Shown here: piece after piece, positions 34,174-43,158 of the stretch | How the letters are laid out: each line of letters begins with the position of its first letter | Position numbering within the stretch: position 1 is the stretch's first letter | Source: SB11 sp037968475 | GTDB lineage: Bacteria > Bacteroidota > Bacteroidia > UBA8524 | DNA length: 64,000 bases | NCBI GenBank assembly: GCA_037968475.1 | Contig: JBBKVO010000013.1 | Span: 1 to 64,000 of the forward strand | Reading direction: 5' to 3' | Made by a program: the position numbers and the translations under genes | The notes under the pieces: generated by a model | What the model was told of the DNA's origin: nothing | Databases searched by the model: none | Seen by the model: only the letters and a program-made list of their open reading frames with translations

Positions 34174-35217
34174 ATGGCATTTGAATCAGTAACAACGCTT
34201 GGTCAATTTATTATTGAGAAGCAAAAAAAATTCCCTTTTGCCAAGGGAGAATTTACAAGGCTACTTGCTGATATTGGTATAGCTGCCAAAACGGTAAGTA
34301 ACGAGGTGCGCAAGGCAGGTATTGCAGGTATTATTGGCGTTGCAGGCAGCGATAATATACAGGGCGAACAACAACAAAAGTTGGACGTAATGGCTAACAA
34401 TTTGTTTATTGAATGCCTTACCAAAGGTGGTGAAGTATGTGTAATAGCTAGTGAAGAAGACGAGGATATTATACACTTAAACCCTGAAAGTAACCACGAT
34501 CCTAAATATGTTTTGGCTATGGATCCGTTAGATGGTTCATCAAATATTGATGTGAATGTGCCTATTGGTACTATTTTTTCAGTATTTCGCCGTTTAAGCG
34601 AAGGGCCAATTGGTACTGTTGAAGATTTGCTGCAAAAAGGAGTTGAACAAGTGGCTGCGGGCTATATACTTTATGGTTCATCAACCATGTTGGTATACAC
34701 AGCAGGTCGTAAAGTAAATGGTTTTACATTAGACCCTGCTATTGGCGAGTTTTGCTTATCAAACCGACACATACAAATACCTAAAGACGGTAAAATATAC
34801 TCTATAAACGAGGGTAATTATATCAATTTCCCACAAGGGGTAAAAGATTATATAAAATATTGCCAAATGGAAGATAAAGAAACCAACCGCCCTTATAGCT
34901 CACGCTATATTGGTAGTATGGTAGCCGATTTTCACCGCAATATGCTTAAAGGGGGTATTTTTATTTATCCTTCTACTTCAAAATCGCCCAACGGAAAATT
35001 AAGGTTGGTATACGAGTGTAACCCATTGGCTTTTATAGCCGAGCGGGCGGGCGGTTTGGCCAGCACAGGTTATGGACGTATTATGGAGGTACAGCCTACC
35101 AGCTTGCACCAGCGCACACCAATATTTATTGGTAGCGAAAATATGGTGAGAAAAGCTGAGGAGTTTATGGCCAAGTACCCAAAAGAGGGGTTTGAAAGTG
35201 CTGAAAGCATAGGTTAA
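34174..35217 (+). CDS. fbp: Class I fructose-1,6-bisphosphatase
   Basis: 347 residues, normal for class I. It hydrolyses fructose-1,6-bisphosphate to fructose-6-phosphate in gluconeogenesis. The metal-binding signature DPLDGSSNIDVN is present, with upstream ASEEDED for the metal Glu residues and the substrate loop SRYIGSMVADFHRN near residue 250. The start ATG has upstream AT-rich DNA and no Shine-Dalgarno sequence, as usual in this phylum. It ends at a large palindromic terminator. Confidence 0.96.
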   Translation: MAFESVTTLGQFIIEKQKKFPFAKGEFTRLLADIGIAAKTVSNEVRKAGIAGIIGVAGSDNIQGEQQQKLDVMANNLFIECLTKGGEVCVIASEEDEDIIHLNPESNHDPKYVLAMDPLDGSSNIDVNVPIGTIFSVFRRLSEGPIGTVEDLLQKGVEQVAAGYILYGSSTMLVYTAGRKVNGFTLDPAIGEFCLSNRHIQIPKDGKIYSINEGNYINFPQGVKDYIKYCQMEDKETNRPYSSRYIGSMVADFHRNMLKGGIFIYPSTSKSPNGKLRLVYECNPLAFIAERAGGLASTGYGRIMEVQPTSLHQRTPIFIGSENMVRKAEEFMAKYPKEGFESAESIG

Positions 35218-35251
35218 ACAAACTATAGGTTTGAAAACCTATTACTACCAT

Positions 35252-35297
35252 AATTACAACAAGAAAGGGGACTTAAGTCCCCTTTCTTGTTGTAATT
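35252..35297. terminator. 46-bp perfect palindrome between convergent genes
   Basis: 35252-35274 is the exact reverse complement of 35275-35297, with no loop. It contains AAGAAAGGGGACTTAAGTCC at its core. It lies between fbp and the convergent iscX, so it is probably a bidirectional terminator; the palindrome is unusually long and exact. Confidence 0.75.
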
Positions 35298-35348
35298 GCA
35301 CAAAGCGGCAGGTTGCAACCTACCACAAAAAATAAAATTCGTTTTTAG

Positions 35349-35585
35349 CTATTGGTTATCTCTCCACTCATACACCCATTGGCTTTGTATCATTTCTAAA
35401 TAGCCTTCGTTGCACTCTTCGCGCGTACCTTTAAAGTTGGGCACCTCAAGCACCCACTCCAATAAATCGGTAAAGCGTATGCGGTATATTTTCCCCTCAT
35501 TAAAATCGTCGCCAAAACGCTCATATAAAGCCATAGCTATATCTTCAAAATCAGTCCAGTGTATCGGTAGTTCAAATTGCGTCAT
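35349..35585 (-). CDS. iscX: Fe-S cluster assembly protein IscX
   Basis: 78 residues, slightly longer than the 66-residue E. coli protein. IscX binds iron and the cysteine desulfurase IscS and modulates Fe-S cluster assembly. The pattern is clear: IHWTDFEDIAMALYERFGDD, then IRFTDLLEWVLEVPNFKG, CNEGYLEMIQSQWVYEWRD. Downstream of the ferredoxin gene on the same strand (46-nt gap), which fits a shared Fe-S role. Confidence 0.88.
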   Translation of the reverse strand: MTQFELPIHWTDFEDIAMALYERFGDDFNEGKIYRIRFTDLLEWVLEVPNFKGTREECNEGYLEMIQSQWVYEWRDNQ

Positions 35586-35631
35586 TATTTCGCTGTTATA
35601 TTATTCGTTAATCAGTAAATCACCAAATCTC

Positions 35632-35961
35632 TTAGTGTCCCATAAACTGAGTTTGGTCGGGCACTATCACCTCAATTTCTGTATCGGCTTCCATTTCGCA
35701 TTGGCAAGCCAAACGCGAGTTTAGTTTTGGATTCACAGCACGATCAATAAAGTCTTCTTCTTCATCGCTAATCTCACGCAAATCACCCATACCCTTTTCT
35801 ACATACACATGGCAAGTACTGCAAGCTCGAACCCCACCACAATTGTGGTGCAATTCAACATCATTATCCATAGCTACTTCCAATATGGTTTCACCTTCAT
35901 CCATATCAAAAGTCTGTGGCTCTAGCCCCTTTTGTTCAAACTTAAATATAATCTTCCCCAT
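35632..35961 (-). CDS. [2Fe-2S] ferredoxin, adrenodoxin-like
   Basis: 109 residues. Four cluster cysteines are in the vertebrate-type pattern C-x5-C-x2-C ... C: NCGGVRACSTC and the later LACQC. It is acidic overall, as expected for an electron carrier. In the Isc pathway such a ferredoxin supplies electrons for cluster assembly, and adjacency to iscX supports that role here. iscS, iscU and hscBA are not in this window. Confidence 0.92.
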   Translation of the reverse strand: MGKIIFKFEQKGLEPQTFDMDEGETILEVAMDNDVELHHNCGGVRACSTCHVYVEKGMGDLREISDEEEDFIDRAVNPKLNSRLACQCEMEADTEIEVIVPDQTQFMGH

Positions 35962-36124
35962 TTCTATTTGTAATCATTCTAAACAACAAAGATACTGCTT
36001 ATTCGTTTTGCCGCAATGATACATTTATGCCCATAAAGCCCCAAACTTTAGTCGAAGGTTTTTTACCCCACCATTTTAACTTTAGAAATAATATGTACTT
36101 TCGCTAAAATTTTATAAAAAAACG

Positions 36125-37066
36125 ATGTTTAGTAAACGTATCACCCAACTATCAGTAGCATTAATAGTTTGCATTGCTATTGTTTTTAATGCTTGTAAAT
36201 CAGAAGAAAAACTAGCCTTAAAGTTTGCCCCCGAAGTAGCCAAAAAATATGAAATGACCATGAGCACCATTCAAGATATTGAAATGGAGCAAATGGGGCA
36301 AAAAATGAATATAAAAAACACCATCGCCATGACCTACGAGATGTTGGTGAAAGAAAAGGATGCTAACAACAATATTGTAATTATATCAACCTTCAAAAAA
36401 ATAAAATTTGTTAGTAATAATCCAAGTGGTGAAATGGGTTACGACTCAGAAAAAGAAGTTGACACAAGCAATATGTTTTCAATGATGTTTGCCAAAATTT
36501 TTGGTGGCATGATAAACGAAAAAATAACCATTGTAGTTAGCGAAACCGGTGAGGTAACTAAAGTAACAGGTATGGCTGCCATTTTTGATAAAATGACAAG
36601 TACTAACGGTTTTGACACTATGCCGGGCGCAGCAGAATCTTTAGCTTCGTTTAAAGATCAATTTTCTGACGAGCAGTTTAAGAAAAACTTTGATGAATCG
36701 TTCAACATTCTTCCTAAAACTGATATTGCTATTGGTGAAACTTGGGAAATTGATAACAACATAAATGTGATGAGCATGGATGTGAATACCAAAACCAAAT
36801 ACACCCTTAAAGGTATGGAGCCTGAGGTTGCTTTGGTGGATGTAACCTCTGAATTTACTGTAAATAAGAAAGCAGAAGAAAATGAAGGTATGGAAATGGA
36901 CATGAAAGGTACACAAACAGGTACAATGAAAATTAACCGTAAAATAGGCATGGCCACCGATGGTAGTATTACACAAGATATTACCGCTAAAACAAAATCG
37001 ATGGGTATGGAAATACCAATGACAATAAAAGGTACTATTACTTTTTCATCAAAAGAAATTAAGTAA
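36125..37066 (+). CDS. Secreted lipoprotein of the DUF6263 type
   Basis: 313 residues. Lipoprotein signal peptide: positively charged start, hydrophobic core and lipobox with Cys24 (FNACKS). The body is rich in Met, Lys and Thr (KYEMTMSTIQDIEMEQMGQK) and predicted all-beta, as in the DUF6263 family of Bacteroidota lipoproteins; no enzymatic role is known. It is monocistronic and ends at a strong terminator shared with the convergent aat gene. Confidence 0.82.
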   Translation: MFSKRITQLSVALIVCIAIVFNACKSEEKLALKFAPEVAKKYEMTMSTIQDIEMEQMGQKMNIKNTIAMTYEMLVKEKDANNNIVIISTFKKIKFVSNNPSGEMGYDSEKEVDTSNMFSMMFAKIFGGMINEKITIVVSETGEVTKVTGMAAIFDKMTSTNGFDTMPGAAESLASFKDQFSDEQFKKNFDESFNILPKTDIAIGETWEIDNNINVMSMDVNTKTKYTLKGMEPEVALVDVTSEFTVNKKAEENEGMEMDMKGTQTGTMKINRKIGMATDGSITQDITAKTKSMGMEIPMTIKGTITFSSKEIK

Positions 37067-37087
37067 ATAGCTGTTGCAATACTATTC

Positions 37088-37119
37088 AAAAACCTTTGCC
37101 CACTTGGGCAAAGGTTTTT
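37088..37119. terminator. Bidirectional terminator between convergent genes
   Basis: 14-bp perfect stem (37088-37101 with 37106-37119), ACTT loop, T-run on the plus strand and A-run on the other side. Serves the lipoprotein gene and probably aat. Confidence 0.9.
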
Positions 37120-37677
37120 TTATTGAATGGCTTTTAACAACAGCCTTAAGTATTCTTTCTGTGGAATTTCAATAGCACCAAACTGGCGCAAGTGGTCGGT
37201 AATAAACTGAGTATCCAGCAGTTTAAACCCGTTTTCTTTCATCCACTCTACCAAATACACCAAAGCCACTTTTGACGCATCGGTAACGGTATGAAACATA
37301 CTTTCGCCAAAAAAGGCTCTACCCATAGCTATGCCATACAGGCCACCTACCAACTCACCATTCAAGCGCGTCTCAAAACTATATCCCCATCCTGCCTCGT
37401 GCAGGCGGGTATACACATATATTATCTCTTCTGATATCCACGTATCTTCTCGCTGTGCACAGGCTTCCATCACCTCCTCAAAACTCTCATTCAAGGTAAC
37501 TTCAAACTTACCTTGCTTAATAAGTTTAGCCAAGTTTTTAGACACCTTAAATTCTTCTAAAGGGATAATACCCCGCATTTTCGGTTCGTACCAACTAATG
37601 GTATCATCTTCTTCGGGGTCGGCCATGGGGAAAATACCCATACTATACCCGTGCAAAACCTGATTGGGGGTTAACAT
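37120..37677 (-). CDS. aat: Leucyl/phenylalanyl-tRNA--protein transferase
   Basis: 185 residues; shorter at the N-terminus than the E. coli enzyme (234) but complete for the core. It adds Leu or Phe to N-terminal Arg or Lys of proteins, marking them for ClpS/ClpAP. Signature text: GYSMGIFPMADPEEDDTISW near the start, WGYSFETRLNGELVGGLYG, GRAFFGESMFH, then LLDTQFITDHLRQFGAIEI. The start ATG at 37675-37677 is the only sensible one. Confidence 0.95.
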   Translation of the reverse strand: MLTPNQVLHGYSMGIFPMADPEEDDTISWYEPKMRGIIPLEEFKVSKNLAKLIKQGKFEVTLNESFEEVMEACAQREDTWISEEIIYVYTRLHEAGWGYSFETRLNGELVGGLYGIAMGRAFFGESMFHTVTDASKVALVYLVEWMKENGFKLLDTQFITDHLRQFGAIEIPQKEYLRLLLKAIQ

Positions 37678-37824
37678 AGCGCAAAGGTAATGAGGCGCAG
37701 TGCTGAATTAAAAGTTTGAATGCACTTTTGTTTTGCTACAATTTGTATTTTTAGGATGATTGACCAACTGTTGACATAGGGTTGACACTTGCACTTTGCT
37801 CTTTTGTACTAAACATAGACATTT

Positions 37825-38448
37825 ATGGAAAAAATAGATTTAACCAAACTGCACAAAAGTTACTATACAGCCAAAAACCAACCCCATATTGTTGATATTG
37901 AAGCTGCCAATTTTCTTTCTATCACTGGTAAGGGCGACCCTTCATCGCAAAATTTTGAAGAAGCTATACAAGCATTGTATTCTACAGCCTACACCATTAA
38001 GTTTATGTATAAAGGCCAAAACAAAGATTTTGTAGTGGCTAAACTTGAAGGGCTTTGGTGGTTTGATACTGAAAAATACAAGGTTACAACTATGGATGAA
38101 GCCCCTAAGCTAATACCCCGTAGCGAGTGGGAATACCGTTTGCTAATCCGTATGCCTGATTTTGTGAGTGATGAAAGTGTGAAACTAGCTAAACAACAAG
38201 TGGTGGCTAAAAAGAATATTGCATTGGCTGAAACAGTTTCACTTTGCCTGATGAACGAAGGAAAATGTGTGCAAATGCTGCATGTAGGCTCTTTTGATTC
38301 TGAACCCGTATCACTACAAAAAATTAATGCTTTTATGGTTGAAAATGGATGGGAGAGAAACGGGTTACACCACGAAATTTACCTTTCAGACTTTAGAAAA
38401 ACCGCCCCCGAAAAATTGAGAACTATTTTGCGTGAACCTGTGCAATAG
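37825..38448 (+). CDS. GyrI-like small-molecule-binding domain protein
   Basis: 207 residues. A stand-alone GyrI-like (SOUL/BacON-type effector binding) domain, as found at the C-terminus of multidrug-sensing regulators, but with no DNA-binding domain. Features: opening KIDLTKLHKSYYTAKNQP, FLSITGKGDP, the EGLWWFD segment and the C-terminal HHEIYLSDFRKT. Members bind or hydrolyse hydrophobic small molecules; the ligand is unknown. Confidence 0.85.
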   Translation: MEKIDLTKLHKSYYTAKNQPHIVDIEAANFLSITGKGDPSSQNFEEAIQALYSTAYTIKFMYKGQNKDFVVAKLEGLWWFDTEKYKVTTMDEAPKLIPRSEWEYRLLIRMPDFVSDESVKLAKQQVVAKKNIALAETVSLCLMNEGKCVQMLHVGSFDSEPVSLQKINAFMVENGWERNGLHHEIYLSDFRKTAPEKLRTILREPVQ

Positions 38449-38475
38449 CTGAGCCTGTCATTCACATTTTAAATG

Positions 38476-38493
38476 TCCCGAATGCTTTCGGGA
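38476..38493. repeat. Short TCCCGAA / TTCGGGA hairpin repeat
   Basis: TCCCGAA (38476-38482) pairs with TTCGGGA (38487-38493). The same hairpin recurs at 41778-41797 and a degenerate form is near 26690. It lies between convergent genes. Confidence 0.6.
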
Positions 38494-38596
38494 TGTGCAA
38501 AAGGTTTATGCACAAGTATTTCCTACATACAGATTCCTGCTTTCGCAGGAATGACTGACAACCGCACTAACACAACGAAAAAATAGCACTAAAGTG

Positions 38597-39157
38597 TTAT
38601 TCTCCCTGCCCCATTTCTACCAACTTGGCGGCGGTTTTTAGGTTGCGGGTAGTGGCCTGTACTTTTAGCTTATTTTCAAAAAAGGTATTGGTTAGTTTGG
38701 TATTGCCATAGCCGTTGGGGCAGTGCACATACACATTATTGACTGCAATAATAAATTCATCGGGAGTATAATTGTAGGTGTTGGCTTTATCTATATTTTC
38801 TTGCGTGGGTATATCGGCCAAAAAGGTAATGTGCAGTTTATCAGCATCAATACCCTTTTGTTTTAAGAAGGGGTTTTCATCATACGCTTTTTGTATGTCA
38901 TCAGCAGTACGTACCAATACGGGAACATCTAACCCGAAAGCTGTTTTTATCAATTGAGTAATTTGCTGAGCAAGGGTTTTCTCAGCAGTTTGTTTATGCC
39001 TAAACACAACATTGCCGCTTTGTATATAGGTTGCCACATTTTGGTAGCCTGCCCCATCAAACACAGCTTTCAACTCTTTCATGGCAATTTTGTTTTTACC
39101 ACTAACATTTATTCCGCGCAGTATGGCTATGTAGGTTTGCATATATTGTTTCCACAA
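38597..39157 (-). CDS. DUF1697 family protein
   Basis: 186 residues. Starts MWKQYMQTYIAILRGINVSG; an internal Met at QTYIAILRGINVSGKNKIAM is the more usual family start, so the true start is probably a few codons downstream (ATG 39139). ATYIQSGNVVFRH and the later FLADIPTQ are typical of DUF1697, whose function is unknown. It is divergent from the methyltransferase gene. Confidence 0.85.
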   Translation of the reverse strand: MWKQYMQTYIAILRGINVSGKNKIAMKELKAVFDGAGYQNVATYIQSGNVVFRHKQTAEKTLAQQITQLIKTAFGLDVPVLVRTADDIQKAYDENPFLKQKGIDADKLHITFLADIPTQENIDKANTYNYTPDEFIIAVNNVYVHCPNGYGNTKLTNTFFENKLKVQATTRNLKTAAKLVEMGQGE

Positions 39158-39192
39158 ATTTAAATTTGCTGTTGTATTAACAGCAACAAACT

Positions 39193-39951
39193 ATGAATAT
39201 TTCTAATCCTGCATTTAATTACGATAAGTATGGACAAACGTATGCTAGCCGACGAACAACCGACCCACGTATTGCCAACTATGTATTAGCCGCACTTGAA
39301 GGAGCAAACACTATAATAAATGTGGGTGCCGGGGCAGGTTCTTACGAGCCGCAAGATAAATATGTTGTATCGGTTGAGCCCTCGCAGGTGATGCGTGCCC
39401 AACGTGGAACGAACAGAGTACCTGCAATAATTGGTATGGCAGATAGTTTACCGTTTGATGATGATTCTTTTGACGCGGCTATGGCAATGGTAACGGTGCA
39501 CCACTGGCCTGACATAATCAAAGGTTTGCAAGAGTTAAGGCGTGTAGCCAAAAAGCAGGTGGTAGTGATGACGTTTGACCCTGATGCGTTGGATATTTTT
39601 TGGAACGTAAATTATTTTCCTGAGCTGATTGAGGTAGAAAAAGCCCGTTACCCTAAAATAAGTGCAATTACCCATGCACTGGGTGGTAATTGCGAAATTG
39701 TGCCTGTGCCTATACCGTTGGATTGTACAGATGGTTTCCAAGAAGCATTTTATGGCAGGCCTGAGGCTTTTTTAGAAAAGGAGGTAAGGCTTTCGCAATC
39801 GGCATGGGGATTTTTGCCCAATGGGCTTGAAGATGTTTTAGTGAAAAGGCTAGCCGATGCCCTAACAAATGGAGATTGGGATAAAAACTACGGCCATTAT
39901 CGTACACAACCAAGTTTTATAGGGGCTTTGCGCTTGGTGGTTAGTAGCTAG
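39193..39951 (+). CDS. Class I SAM-dependent methyltransferase
   Basis: 252 residues. Rossmann-type methyltransferase of the UbiE/Methyltransf_11 kind: motif I INVGAGAGSYE, motif II VSVEPSQVM, motif III region LPFDDDSFDAAMAMVTVHHW. The C-terminal portion (from about 130) is a cap region that probably binds the substrate, which cannot be named. Monocistronic. Confidence 0.88.
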   Translation: MNISNPAFNYDKYGQTYASRRTTDPRIANYVLAALEGANTIINVGAGAGSYEPQDKYVVSVEPSQVMRAQRGTNRVPAIIGMADSLPFDDDSFDAAMAMVTVHHWPDIIKGLQELRRVAKKQVVVMTFDPDALDIFWNVNYFPELIEVEKARYPKISAITHALGGNCEIVPVPIPLDCTDGFQEAFYGRPEAFLEKEVRLSQSAWGFLPNGLEDVLVKRLADALTNGDWDKNYGHYRTQPSFIGALRLVVSS

Positions 39952-40121
39952 ATTATATTAGTACTAAAGCGATAGATAGATGTATTACTGACACTACCCG
40001 AAGCACGGGTGAACTAAAAAAGCCTTATTATCCCCTTCTCACCTTTCGAGAACCTCAAGATGACAGCCTCACACTACAGCAACTTAAAACTGTAAACAGA
40101 AAACTTAAAACTGAATAAAAA

Positions 40122-40156
40122 ACCGCTTATTCCCTCTCCCGAGCGAAATAAGCGGT
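40122..40156 (-). terminator. Terminator of the GH18-lectin gene
   Basis: ACCGCTTATT (40122-40131) pairs with AATAAGCGGT (40147-40156); on the minus strand a TTTTTTATT run follows. 36 nt after the gene's stop. The rest of 39952-40191 contains a degenerate TCAAGATGACAGCC repeat word and no gene. Confidence 0.75.
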
Positions 40157-40191
40157 ACACACATCTTATATAATTAAGAGTATTATTGTTA

Positions 40192-41472
40192 TTACATCGT
40201 CGCAGTTTGTCCTGCACTTTGTAATGCGCCTGTAAAGCCTATTGGGCCTTCGCCGGCATAAGTCATAGTACCGTTAAGGGTTTTACCACCATCGGTAGAA
40301 GAAATAACAATAGCTACTACATTTTGGTTAGTACGGCAACCCAGCAACCATGCACCTCCCGCGTGCCAAGGAGCACTGCTGCCTCCCCATTGGTTTTGCA
40401 CTTGGTAGGTATTGTTGTTGGTAAGCGTTGCCTTAAAACCTATCGGGCCTTCGCCTTCATAAGTCATAGTACCGTTAAGGGTTTGGCCACCATCGCTTGA
40501 GCTTACGTTTAAAGCTACTACGTGTTGGTTGTTGCGTGCGCCTATCGCCCATGTGCCGCCATTATGCCACGGCGCGCTTGTACCTCCCCATTGGTTTTGG
40601 GTAGCGTAGTTATTGTGTTGCAATCCATACAATACTTGTTGTTGAGTTTGCTCGAACAAAAAGTTTTGTGAGTTTAAACGCCAATTGATGTACGACTGGA
40701 AATGATTGTTATTGGTGTTTAACTCATAGCCGTTAAGTGCAGTTTGATATCCTTGATGCCAAGGGTCGGTAGTTTGTCCGTTCGCTTCAAACTTAACGCC
40801 ATACCCAAATAGATTTTGGTTAACATTTGGGAATGATGAAGGCAAACCAGTGCTATAATACATTTGCAAATTCACAAAATCGATATAGCTATTTATAGTG
40901 GCTGTATCAGTATTTTGACTGGTGGCAGGAGAAATAGAAAGGTAATACTTCTTGCTTTGTTTTTGAAAAAGCTCACCAATAGCACTAAACAACAATTTAA
41001 AATTTGCTGTTGTTGTATCAGTGCTTAAAGGCCATTCCCAATCAGAGTCAAAAGCATTTAAGCCGTAGTGTTGCAAATACTGTAATAAGTTATTGGCAAA
41101 GCTAGTCGCATCTTGTTGGGGATTACCACTTTGAAAAATCTGGTTAATTAAGTTTCCATCGCCATACTCCAGTGTAACACCAAATTTCAGGTTAGGATTG
41201 TTTTGTGGAGCATCTCTTAAAATGTTCTCCATATAGGTTTGGTTGTGGGGTAAATTACCCATTTGGATAGTGTACGACGACCCGTCGCCACTAGGTATAG
41301 TAGTGCTACTGGTAGGTACAATAGTTACAAAACACATATACAAGATATCTATGTTTTGATACACATTGTTTTGAATAAGGGTTTGATAGCAGCTGTTTGG
41401 GCTGTTGTAGTTGGTTCCGCTTGGTTCGTCTTCGTTCAGGAAAATCCAAGCATTTACAGGATTGTTTGCCAT
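40192..41472 (-). CDS. GH18 chitinase-like domain fused to an OAA-type high-mannose lectin domain
   Basis: 426 residues, no signal peptide or membrane segment. Residues about 1-280 follow a GH18 TIM barrel: FGVTLEYGDG strand, then NAFDSDWEWP carrying Asp142-x-Asp144-x-Glu146, i.e. D-x-D-x-E of the DxxDxDxE motif with the first Asp changed to Asn, and FVNLQMYYST later. Residues about 287-420 are two 66-residue repeats, QNQWGGTSAPWHNGGTWAIG and QNQWGGSSAPWHAGGAWLLG, each ending in TLNGTMTYxGEGPIGF. That is the signature of the Oscillatoria agardhii agglutinin family, whose two-repeat barrel binds high-mannose glycans. The acid-base Glu is kept, so hydrolysis of a GlcNAc-containing glycan is plausible. 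N-glycan or chitin targeting is inference. The export route is unknown. Confidence 0.88.
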   Translation of the reverse strand: MANNPVNAWIFLNEDEPSGTNYNSPNSCYQTLIQNNVYQNIDILYMCFVTIVPTSSTTIPSGDGSSYTIQMGNLPHNQTYMENILRDAPQNNPNLKFGVTLEYGDGNLINQIFQSGNPQQDATSFANNLLQYLQHYGLNAFDSDWEWPLSTDTTTANFKLLFSAIGELFQKQSKKYYLSISPATSQNTDTATINSYIDFVNLQMYYSTGLPSSFPNVNQNLFGYGVKFEANGQTTDPWHQGYQTALNGYELNTNNNHFQSYINWRLNSQNFLFEQTQQQVLYGLQHNNYATQNQWGGTSAPWHNGGTWAIGARNNQHVVALNVSSSDGGQTLNGTMTYEGEGPIGFKATLTNNNTYQVQNQWGGSSAPWHAGGAWLLGCRTNQNVVAIVISSTDGGKTLNGTMTYAGEGPIGFTGALQSAGQTATM

Positions 41473-42048
41473 TGTAGTATTTTTTTTGATAGTTAGATAG
41501 ATTCTACTTTTTGCTAGTAGAGAAAGCCCTTATGCAAATTTATAGTGCGCACAAATACACTGTTGTTGATAGTATTAAAATGCTATTTCAAAAGTACTAA
41601 CAATATCACAGTTTACATAATGAAATTAATATTAAGATATTGACAACCAATAGACAAGTGAAAAATAGTGAGCCATCCTTCTCCTTTTTCATCCCGAATA
41701 TATTAGGGTTCAAAATGACTGAACTTGATCCAGCATCTCATTCACCAATTCACGTGTAATACAGAGTGAGATCTCGAATCCCGAATACTTTCGGGATCGG
41801 GATGAAAGCCGCACCATTCAACGTCATTGCGATGAAGCCTTCTTAGGCTAAAGAAGCAATCTGTTTGTATAGTTTCGGTAAGATTGCTTCGAAAGACCTC
41901 GCAATGACACGGTATTACAGCGTTGCAACTTAAAACGGTAAACAATAGATGAAAAAAATACAATCTTCGGTAAGAAAAATATGGCATGTCTCAGTAGCAT
42001 AAGTTATTATAAAATTATTTGTATTATTGAGTCTTAACTTGATTACGC
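41473..42048. other. Gene-free region with palindromic repeats
   Basis: No gene is seen. It contains a TCCCGAA hairpin (41778-41797) and a MITE-like palindromic element (41823-41908). The A/T-rich stretch 41930-42048 probably holds the promoter of the DUF4062 gene. Confidence 0.7.
41823..41908. repeat. MITE-like element with nested inverted repeats
   Basis: Terminal arms GTCATTGCGA / TCGCAATGAC (41823-41832, 41899-41908) and inner arms GAAGCAATCT / AGATTGCTTC (41853-41862, 41881-41890). All arms match exactly. This CATTGCGA / GAAGCAATCT repeat type is widespread in intergenic DNA of several phyla; it has no coding capacity. Confidence 0.8.
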
Positions 42049-43158
42049 ATGACACCAAGAGTTTTTATTAGTTCCACTTATTACGATTTAAAACATGTAA
42101 GGGAAAGGCTAGAGCAATTTATTGAAGGGTATGGTTTTGAACCAGTATTATTTGAAAGTGATAAAGTAACATACGAATTAGATAAGCCCATTGATAAATC
42201 TGCCTATTACGAAGTTACATTATGCCATATAATGGTTTTAATAATAGGTGGTAGATACGGAACACCAGCAAGTCAACAAGATGATGAGGGAGAAAGGCAG
42301 AAAATTTATGAAGACGAATTTGTTTCTATTACTAGACGAGAACTAGAGACTGCCATTCAGAATAATATTCCAGTTTTCGTTTTTATTGATAAAAATGTCT
42401 ATTCAGAATACCATACATATAGAGAGAATATAGAGTTTTTCTCTGAACAAAAAAAAGGGGAGAAGAAAGGGTTTAAGTTTGCTCACGTCGATAGTATTAA
42501 CATATTTAGATTTATTGAATTGGTTAACAATAGACCAATTAAAACTTTCGAGAAAATCGAAGAAATAGAAAAGTATTTGACTAATCAATTTGCAGGACTT
42601 TTCTATTTTTATTTAGAGTCATTAAAAAAACGAAGTAATGATGATAAAATCTTAGATACTGTTAAAGAGCTTAACAATGTTTCTTTAAGAATGAACGAAA
42701 TGTTAAAGTCTGTAGGTGAAAAAATTCTTAAAGATGATGAAGTCGAATATCAAAGAGTTATTGAAAATCAATTTGATATCTTATTAAGTTTCTTTATGGA
42801 GAAGGTTTCTGAAAATTTATCAGGTGTTGATGGTTACATAGAAGAAAGCAATACAAGAAAAGAGATTACTGATAAATTTCTAAGTTTATTAGAAGAAAAA
42901 TTTTCTCACAAAAAACCCATTAGAGTAGAGACTTTTCAAATTGAAGAAGAAGAATATAATTCCTTGAAACGTGAAGAATTTATTAAGTTTATTCGAAAAT
43001 TTAATCCCATAGCTGAAATTTATACTTTTAATATTATTACTCTTCAAACTACATTCCATAATAAAATTAAACCTCTTTTAATTAATGCTCATACTCAATT
43101 AAAATTTGAAGATTGGCTACAAAAAACAATATTTGATGAAATCGACCTGCCTTTTTAG
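42049..43158 (+). CDS. DUF4062 protein, orphan defence-like gene
   Basis: 369 residues. The N-terminus is a DUF4062 domain, a TIR/flavodoxin-like fold often found as the sensor or effector part of multi-domain signalling and defence proteins: RVFISSTYYDLKHVRERLEQ, then CHIMVLIIGGRYG, a run around 90-110 and NNIPVFVFIDK. Residues about 185-369 are helical and charged, with coiled-coil tendency. It is distinctly A/T-richer than the neighbours and flanked by repeat-bearing gaps, which suggests acquisition by transfer. No other defence gene is adjacent. NADase activity, known for some TIR proteins, has not been shown for this domain and I see no clear catalytic Glu. Confidence 0.82.
   Translation: MTPRVFISSTYYDLKHVRERLEQFIEGYGFEPVLFESDKVTYELDKPIDKSAYYEVTLCHIMVLIIGGRYGTPASQQDDEGERQKIYEDEFVSITRRELETAIQNNIPVFVFIDKNVYSEYHTYRENIEFFSEQKKGEKKGFKFAHVDSINIFRFIELVNNRPIKTFEKIEEIEKYLTNQFAGLFYFYLESLKKRSNDDKILDTVKELNNVSLRMNEMLKSVGEKILKDDEVEYQRVIENQFDILLSFFMEKVSENLSGVDGYIEESNTRKEITDKFLSLLEEKFSHKKPIRVETFQIEEEEYNSLKREEFIKFIRKFNPIAEIYTFNIITLQTTFHNKIKPLLINAHTQLKFEDWLQKTIFDEIDLPF

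Noticed and set aside
42049..43158. Multi-gene anti-phage island
   Set aside because: Only one candidate gene is present, with metH and a GH18-lectin gene as neighbours.
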